The notes beneath the pieces are model-generated. The model did not search any database, was not told where the DNA came from, and saw only the letters and a list, made by a program, of their open reading frames with translations. This document shows, one piece after another, positions 23,448 to 26,549 of a stretch of 26,549 bases of DNA. This stretch comes from Xanthobacteraceae bacterium (GTDB lineage: Bacteria; Pseudomonadota; Alphaproteobacteria; Rhizobiales; Xanthobacteraceae). Each line of letters starts with the position of its first letter. Positions within the stretch are counted from its first letter, which is position 1. The DNA lies in assembly GCA_030036975.1 (NCBI GenBank), contig JASHSE010000261.1, positions 1 to 26,549 on the forward strand, in the 5' to 3' direction. The translations under genes and the position numbers were made by a program.

Positions 23448-24381
23448 GCCGGAGCAGCCGCAGAACCCAGAGCCGCCGCCGGCGGCGTCCACTGCAAGGT
23501 GCGGCTTCGTGGCGCTGATCGGGGCGCCGAACGTCGGCAAATCCACGCTCATCAATGCGCTGGTCGGCGCCAAGATATCGATCGTCACACCCAAGGTGCA
23601 GACTACGCGCACGCTCATTCGCGGCATCGCCTGCGAGGGCGCGGCGCAGCTGGTCCTGGTCGATACGCCGGGCATTTTCGCGCCGCGGCGCCGGCTCGAT
23701 CGCGCCATGGTCGGCACCGCCTGGGGCGGCGCCCAGGACGCCGACATCGTCGCGCTTCTCATCGACGCGCGCAAAGGCCTCGAAGAGGATGACGAGGCGA
23801 TCCTGCACGGGCTTGCCGACGTGCGCGTAAAAGTGCTGGTGCTCAACAAGGTCGATCTCGTGGCCAAGCCGACGCTCCTCGCGCTCGCTCAAACGCTTGC
23901 CGAACGCGCCAGGTTCGCCGCGACTTTCATGATCTCGGCGCTGTCCGGCGACGGTGTCGACGATTTGAAAAAATGGCTCGCCGCGCACGTGCCGCCCGGC
24001 CCGTGGCTCTATCCGGAGGATCAGATCTCAGACGCGCCGCTGCGCCAGCTCGCCGCCGAGATCACGCGCGAAAAACTTTATCTGCGGCTGCATCAGGAAT
24101 TGCCATATCAGTCGACGGTGGAAACCGAGGCGTGGAAGGACTTGCCGGACGGCTCGGTGCGCATCGAGCAGACTATCTATGTCGAGCGCGACAGCCAGCG
24201 CAAAATCGTGCTCGGCAAGGGCGGCCGCGCCATCAAGGCGATCGGCACCGCGGCGCGCGCCGAGATCGCCGCAGCGATCGAGCAGTCGGTGCATCTGTCG
24301 CTCTTTGTCAAGGTGCGCGAGGGCTGGGGCGACGATCCGGAGCGCTATCGGCAGATCGGCCTCGAGTTTCCGCGCGACTAA
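23440..24381 (+). CDS. era: GTPase Era
   Basis: 313 residues. It is a GTP-binding 30S assembly factor acting near the 3' end of 16S rRNA. GTPase motifs are G1 GAPNVGKST (28-36), G2 in PKVQTTRT, G3 DTPG (75-78), G4 NKVD (136-139) and G5 SAL (166-168). The C-terminal type II KH domain has VLGKGGRAIKAIG. The start at 23440 overlaps the rnc stop by eight bases, so the two are coupled. The first 20 residues are a Pro/Glu-rich lead. In many relatives recO comes next; here it does not within the window. Cytoplasm and inner face of the membrane. Confidence 0.96.
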   Translation: MPEPEQPQNPEPPPAASTARCGFVALIGAPNVGKSTLINALVGAKISIVTPKVQTTRTLIRGIACEGAAQLVLVDTPGIFAPRRRLDRAMVGTAWGGAQDADIVALLIDARKGLEEDDEAILHGLADVRVKVLVLNKVDLVAKPTLLALAQTLAERARFAATFMISALSGDGVDDLKKWLAAHVPPGPWLYPEDQISDAPLRQLAAEITREKLYLRLHQELPYQSTVETEAWKDLPDGSVRIEQTIYVERDSQRKIVLGKGGRAIKAIGTAARAEIAAAIEQSVHLSLFVKVREGWGDDPERYRQIGLEFPRD

Positions 24382-24392
24382 GGCGCAGCCGT

Positions 24393-24421
24393 TTGACGCT
24401 GCGGGCGAACTGCGGTGATAT
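24393..24421 (+). promoter_or_regulatory. Candidate promoter for the exported protein gene
   Basis: TTGACG (24393-24398) matches the -35 consensus at five of six bases and is followed after exactly 17 nt by TGATAT (24416-24421), which matches the -10 at only three. It lies just after the era stop and 89 nt before the next start codon, in the only gap available. Confidence 0.4.
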
Positions 24422-24509
24422 CCTTCGCGCTTCGGGGGCGTCGCACGCTTAAAGCTTCGCAAAATCCGCTTGCGCCTTGCGAGAGGCGCGGAAAACAGCG
24501 AGTCCCATC

Positions 24510-25589
24510 ATGAAGAGTGGCTTTCGTATTCTGCTCGGGCTGTTCTCTCTTTCGGCGCTCATGAGCCCCGGTGCGGCGACGGCACAGGCGCAACTTCCCG
24601 TTCTGCACTTCAATCAGGATTACGTGGAGGAGGCGACGCGGCCGTGCTCGCTCGACGTCAAAGATCCGAAAGCGGTGTTCAACTTCGTGTTCAACAGCCT
24701 TCCCGATCATGTCAAAGTCTATCCGACCGAGAACTATTTCTATTACACCTTCATCTGCAACGGCGTGCCGTACGACGGCAATATCCGGCTCGACGCCAGC
24801 AACCGCGACCAGGGCAAGGTGATTTTCGCCTATTCGGAGGATTTGGAAGGCTGGCGCGGCGAAACGCCGGAAAACCACATCATCCTCGACGCATCGGACG
24901 GCGTGCAGTCGGAGAAGCTCGAACCCCTGGTTTACCGCGTGACCTATCAGGGCAAGAGCGTGGTGTTCGCGCTCAATGATCTTTCCGACGTGAAGCCGCC
25001 GGCGAGCGCGCTGGCGCCGGACGAAGAGTACATCGGCCCATCATTCGACGAATCCGCCATCCGCTTCTTCCTGGTGTTCGACAAAAAGCTGAAGATTTTC
25101 CACTTCATCCTTGACGAAACGATCAAAGTTGCCGACCAGCTCGAGCCGAGCCCGCGGACCGACCGCATTCTGATCGGCAAACGCACCGGCTTTGCGTTCT
25201 ATCGCGACTACCTGCGCGACCGCAAAATCATGATCGGCGCTTACAAGCCGAATATGCTGACGAACACCTGGTTCGACGGGCCATTCGATCAGCTGCCGGA
25301 TAATTTCATTCAGGGTGAAGCGCTGCGCGACGCGCTGATCGCCAATAGTCCCGACCTCAAAGGCCGCATCGATCGCTTCGGCGGTTTCCCGGGCGGTGGG
25401 GAGCGCATGGCGGTCGATCCATATCTGCCGTATCGTTCGGTGTCGGACCTCTACCTCTTCGACCGCTGCGCGACCGCACGGCGGCATAGCCCGACTTACT
25501 ATTTATGCTTTGCGCTCGACTACGATCGTGCGGGCCAACCGTATCTTGAAGCCTATGGTCCGAAACCAGCGCATGGGTCCCGTCGGTAG
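24510..25589 (+). CDS. Exported protein of unknown function
   Basis: 359 residues from the ATG at 24510; an upstream TTG at 24477 is less likely because the signal peptide starts at MKSGFRILLG. Residues 1-27 are a signal peptide with a probable cut after AQA. The mature protein is soluble, rich in aromatic and acidic residues, with no second membrane segment. Notable stretches are ENYFYYTFICNGVPYDGNIRLDAS (about 74-97, its core being YFYYTFICNGVPYDG) and ESAIRFFLVFDKKLKIFHFILDE (about 187-209, core RFFLVFDKKLKIFHFIL). Three Cys (about 46, 83 and two near 325-345) could form disulphides in the periplasm. I do not recognise the family; it looks like a conserved protein of Bradyrhizobium relatives. 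It follows era by 128 nt with its own candidate promoter. Confidence 0.85.
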   Translation: MKSGFRILLGLFSLSALMSPGAATAQAQLPVLHFNQDYVEEATRPCSLDVKDPKAVFNFVFNSLPDHVKVYPTENYFYYTFICNGVPYDGNIRLDASNRDQGKVIFAYSEDLEGWRGETPENHIILDASDGVQSEKLEPLVYRVTYQGKSVVFALNDLSDVKPPASALAPDEEYIGPSFDESAIRFFLVFDKKLKIFHFILDETIKVADQLEPSPRTDRILIGKRTGFAFYRDYLRDRKIMIGAYKPNMLTNTWFDGPFDQLPDNFIQGEALRDALIANSPDLKGRIDRFGGFPGGGERMAVDPYLPYRSVSDLYLFDRCATARRHSPTYYLCFALDYDRAGQPYLEAYGPKPAHGSRR

Positions 25590-25625
25590 CTTGAAGCCTT
25601 GCGTGTTGCTGCGCCGAAAATGAAA

Positions 25626-25652
25626 GGGCCCGGCCAGCGCTTGGCCGGGCCC
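25626..25652 (-). terminator. Intrinsic terminator for small exported peptide 1
   Basis: GGGCCCGGCCA (25626-25636) and TGGCCGGGCCC (25642-25652) form an uninterrupted 11-bp stem with a 5-nt loop. Read on the minus strand it is followed directly by TTTCATTTTC, so it is a good terminator for the gene ending at 25674, 22 nt away. On the plus strand no T run follows, but it lies 37 nt after the exported-protein gene and may end that transcript too. Confidence 0.75.
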
Positions 25653-25673
25653 CGTCAAACACGTCAGACGCTG

Positions 25674-25916
25674 TTAGCACCACCACCAGCGGCTCATCGG
25701 ACCGTGGCAGCGGCGGCGATGCGGGCCACGCCAGCCCCAGCGCCGGTGATGGCCCCAACGGCTGCCCCAACGCCAGTGCTGGACGTGGATCATGGGACTG
25801 TTCACCGTCGCGGCCTGCTTGAGCGCCGTGTTGTTGGCCGGGGCGGCCGAACCGGCCGATACGCCGACCAGCCCGATCCCGGCGGCAACCAACGTAGCAA
25901 TCACAATCTTGCGCAT
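25674..25916 (-). CDS. Small exported His/Arg/Trp-rich peptide, copy 1
   Basis: 80 residues. The ATG at 25916 has a perfect AGGAGG eight nt upstream, which makes translation credible despite the size. Residues 1-25 are a clean signal peptide (MRKIVIATLV start, AGSAA-P cut region). The mature part of about 55 residues has TALKQ, then a Trp/Arg/His/Gly-rich tract (about 46-69), then the closing motif CHGPMSRWWWC with Cys at 70 and 80. No known domain is recognised. It is strongly basic and could bind metal, envelope polymers or nucleic acid; none is shown. It is a tandem paralogue of the gene at 26203-26394. The frame runs on upstream to 26237, but the ribosome-binding site and signal peptide settle the start. 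Confidence 0.8.
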   Translation of the reverse strand: MRKIVIATLVAAGIGLVGVSAGSAAPANNTALKQAATVNSPMIHVQHWRWGSRWGHHRRWGWRGPHRRRCHGPMSRWWWC

Positions 25917-25954
25917 TCGCTTTTCCTCCTGTGCCCGAGCGGGGCATGTTTTGT

Positions 25955-25980
25955 AACCATTGAGCTTCAGAGAGGGTTCC
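25955..25980 (-). promoter_or_regulatory. Candidate EcfG-type (general stress) promoter of peptide 1
   Basis: On the minus strand GGAAC (25980-25976) is followed after 17 nt by GGTT (25958-25955). The EcfG sigma-factor consensus in Hyphomicrobiales is GGAAC-N16/17-CGTT, so only one base of the -10 differs. It would give a leader of about 30 nt ending in the AGGAGG. Such short motifs arise by chance, so this is a suggestion only. Confidence 0.35.
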
Positions 25981-26054
25981 TTCAAAGGGGGTTCGAAGCG
26001 TAAAGAGTCTATCCGCGAACCGGCCGGTCGGCTAGGGGCAATCCAGTGTTTTAA

Positions 26055-26090
26055 CGAACGGCGCACGTTGATGAACGGCAGATGAACGGC
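26055..26090. promoter_or_regulatory. GATGAACGGC direct repeats, candidate regulator site
   Basis: GATGAACGGC occurs at 26070-26079 and 26081-26090, an 11-bp period, with a third partial copy CGAACGGC at 26055-26062. Direct repeats one helical turn apart are the usual binding form for OmpR-family response regulators. The site is about 140-175 bp upstream of peptide 1 and downstream of peptide 2, both on the minus strand. Confidence 0.4.
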
Positions 26091-26123
26091 GCGTTCTAAT
26101 AACCTCTGATCAATAGCAAATAT

Positions 26124-26179
26124 CCGGCGCACCAAAAGCACGCCGGACTGCGCGGGGCCCGGCGCCAGCGGCCGGGCCC
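26124..26179 (-). terminator. Twin hairpins after small exported peptide 2
   Basis: GGGCCCGGC (26155-26163) pairs with GCCGGGCCC (26171-26179) as a 9-bp stem, 23 nt after the peptide 2 stop on the minus strand. A second stem CCGGCG/CGCCGG (26124-26129 with 26141-26146) follows with a T-rich loop on the minus strand. No T run follows the first stem directly, so termination is likely but not certain. The first stem closely resembles that after peptide 1. Confidence 0.5.
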
Positions 26180-26202
26180 TGAACAGTTCGTCGTCTCGCG
26201 GA

Positions 26203-26394
26203 TTATCGGCACCACGACCAGCGGCTGCGCGGTCCATGGCAGCGATGGCGATGCCATCGCACTTGAATCATAGGCTCGCTCTTGGCGGCGACTTGCTTGA
26301 GTGCAGTGCCGCTGACCGGTGCGGCGGATCCCGCCGACGCGCCGACCAACCCGATCCCGGCGGCGATCAATGTAGCAATCACGATTTTGCGCAT
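26203..26394 (-). CDS. Small exported His/Arg-rich peptide, copy 2
   Basis: 63 residues from the ATG at 26394, with AAGGAG six nt upstream. The signal peptide (1-25) is almost the same as in copy 1, differing at two positions. After the shared TALKQ and PMI.V stretch, it lacks most of the Trp/Gly/Arg tract, about 18 residues, but keeps the closing motif as CHGPRSRWSWC with Cys at 52 and 62, the same spacing as copy 1. The mature peptide is about 38 residues. The pair arose by tandem duplication that also took the leader and downstream hairpin. Function is unknown. No classic promoter is clear in the 155 bp between its start and the window edge, though CGCTTCGAAC is shared with the copy 1 leader. 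Confidence 0.75.
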   Translation of the reverse strand: MRKIVIATLIAAGIGLVGASAGSAAPVSGTALKQVAAKSEPMIQVRWHRHRCHGPRSRWSWCR

Positions 26395-26549
26395 TCGCTT
26401 CTCCTTTTCCGTGCTCTTGATCCGCCGCGCGGGCGACGGGGAGCGTTCGAAGCGCCGCGAAATTAACGCCGAATCGCCGCATCGGCTAGTATTTGCGCTG
26501 ATCGAGGCGCGTTGAGTTTTTCGCGGGGCTGAAAACTTTCCGTCAACCG

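Noticed and set aside
1..26549. CRISPR arrays, tRNA or rRNA genes, insertion sequences, integrases
   Set aside because: No regularly spaced repeats, no cloverleaf with the conserved T-arm, and no transposase or recombinase frame was seen.

Overview
The window is GC-rich, densely coded alphaproteobacterial DNA, most likely chromosome of a Hyphomicrobiales (Rhizobiales) member close to the Bradyrhizobium/Xanthobacteraceae group. This rests on the core gene order rpoZ-rsh-(vapBC)-pdxJ-acpS-lepB-rnc-era, a single bifunctional RelA/SpoT enzyme, a LepB of the rhizobial type, and small intergenic palindromes of the kind scattered through such genomes. The placement is inferred from protein and order resemblance; no rRNA or tRNA gene is present to confirm it.

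Left third (1-10381): an accessory sugar-transfer locus. It holds three paralogous TPR proteins with a GT41 (O-GlcNAc-transferase/SPINDLY-like) catalytic half, carrying about nine, seven and five TPR units. Around them are a GT-B-like glycosyltransferase, an extended-SDR nucleotide-sugar epimerase, an alpha/beta hydrolase, a conserved protein of unknown function, and at the left edge the first 13 codons of a probable further glycosyltransferase. There are three minus-strand or plus-strand blocks: minus (OGT1, unknown, partial GT), plus (GT-B, epimerase), minus (hydrolase then OGT2, coupled by a TGATG junction), and OGT3 alone on plus. No flagellin, polymerase or flippase gene is visible, so the acceptor is unknown.

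Middle (10382-17101): a palindromic element separates OGT3 from a convergent soluble lytic transglycosylase. Then follow dapA, smpB and a VOC-fold protein on plus, a family-5 uracil-DNA glycosylase and a NYN-domain protein on minus, a 434-bp intergenic stretch with a stem-loop, and rpoZ.

Right (17281-24381): rsh, a VapBC toxin-antitoxin pair with its own promoter/operator, then pdxJ-acpS-lepB-rnc-era. Four of these junctions overlap, so stringent response, cofactor, lipid, secretion and RNA-processing genes form one tight block. The toxin-antitoxin pair sits between rsh and pdxJ with only 18 nt before pdxJ.

Right end (24510-26549): an exported protein of unknown function, and a tandem pair of tiny exported His/Arg/Trp-rich peptides sharing a C-terminal CHGP..SRW.WC motif, each with a strong ribosome-binding site and followed by GC-rich hairpins. 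The twin peptides and the GT41 cluster are the two parts that look least described. All start choices, promoters and functions are from reading alone; no search was run.
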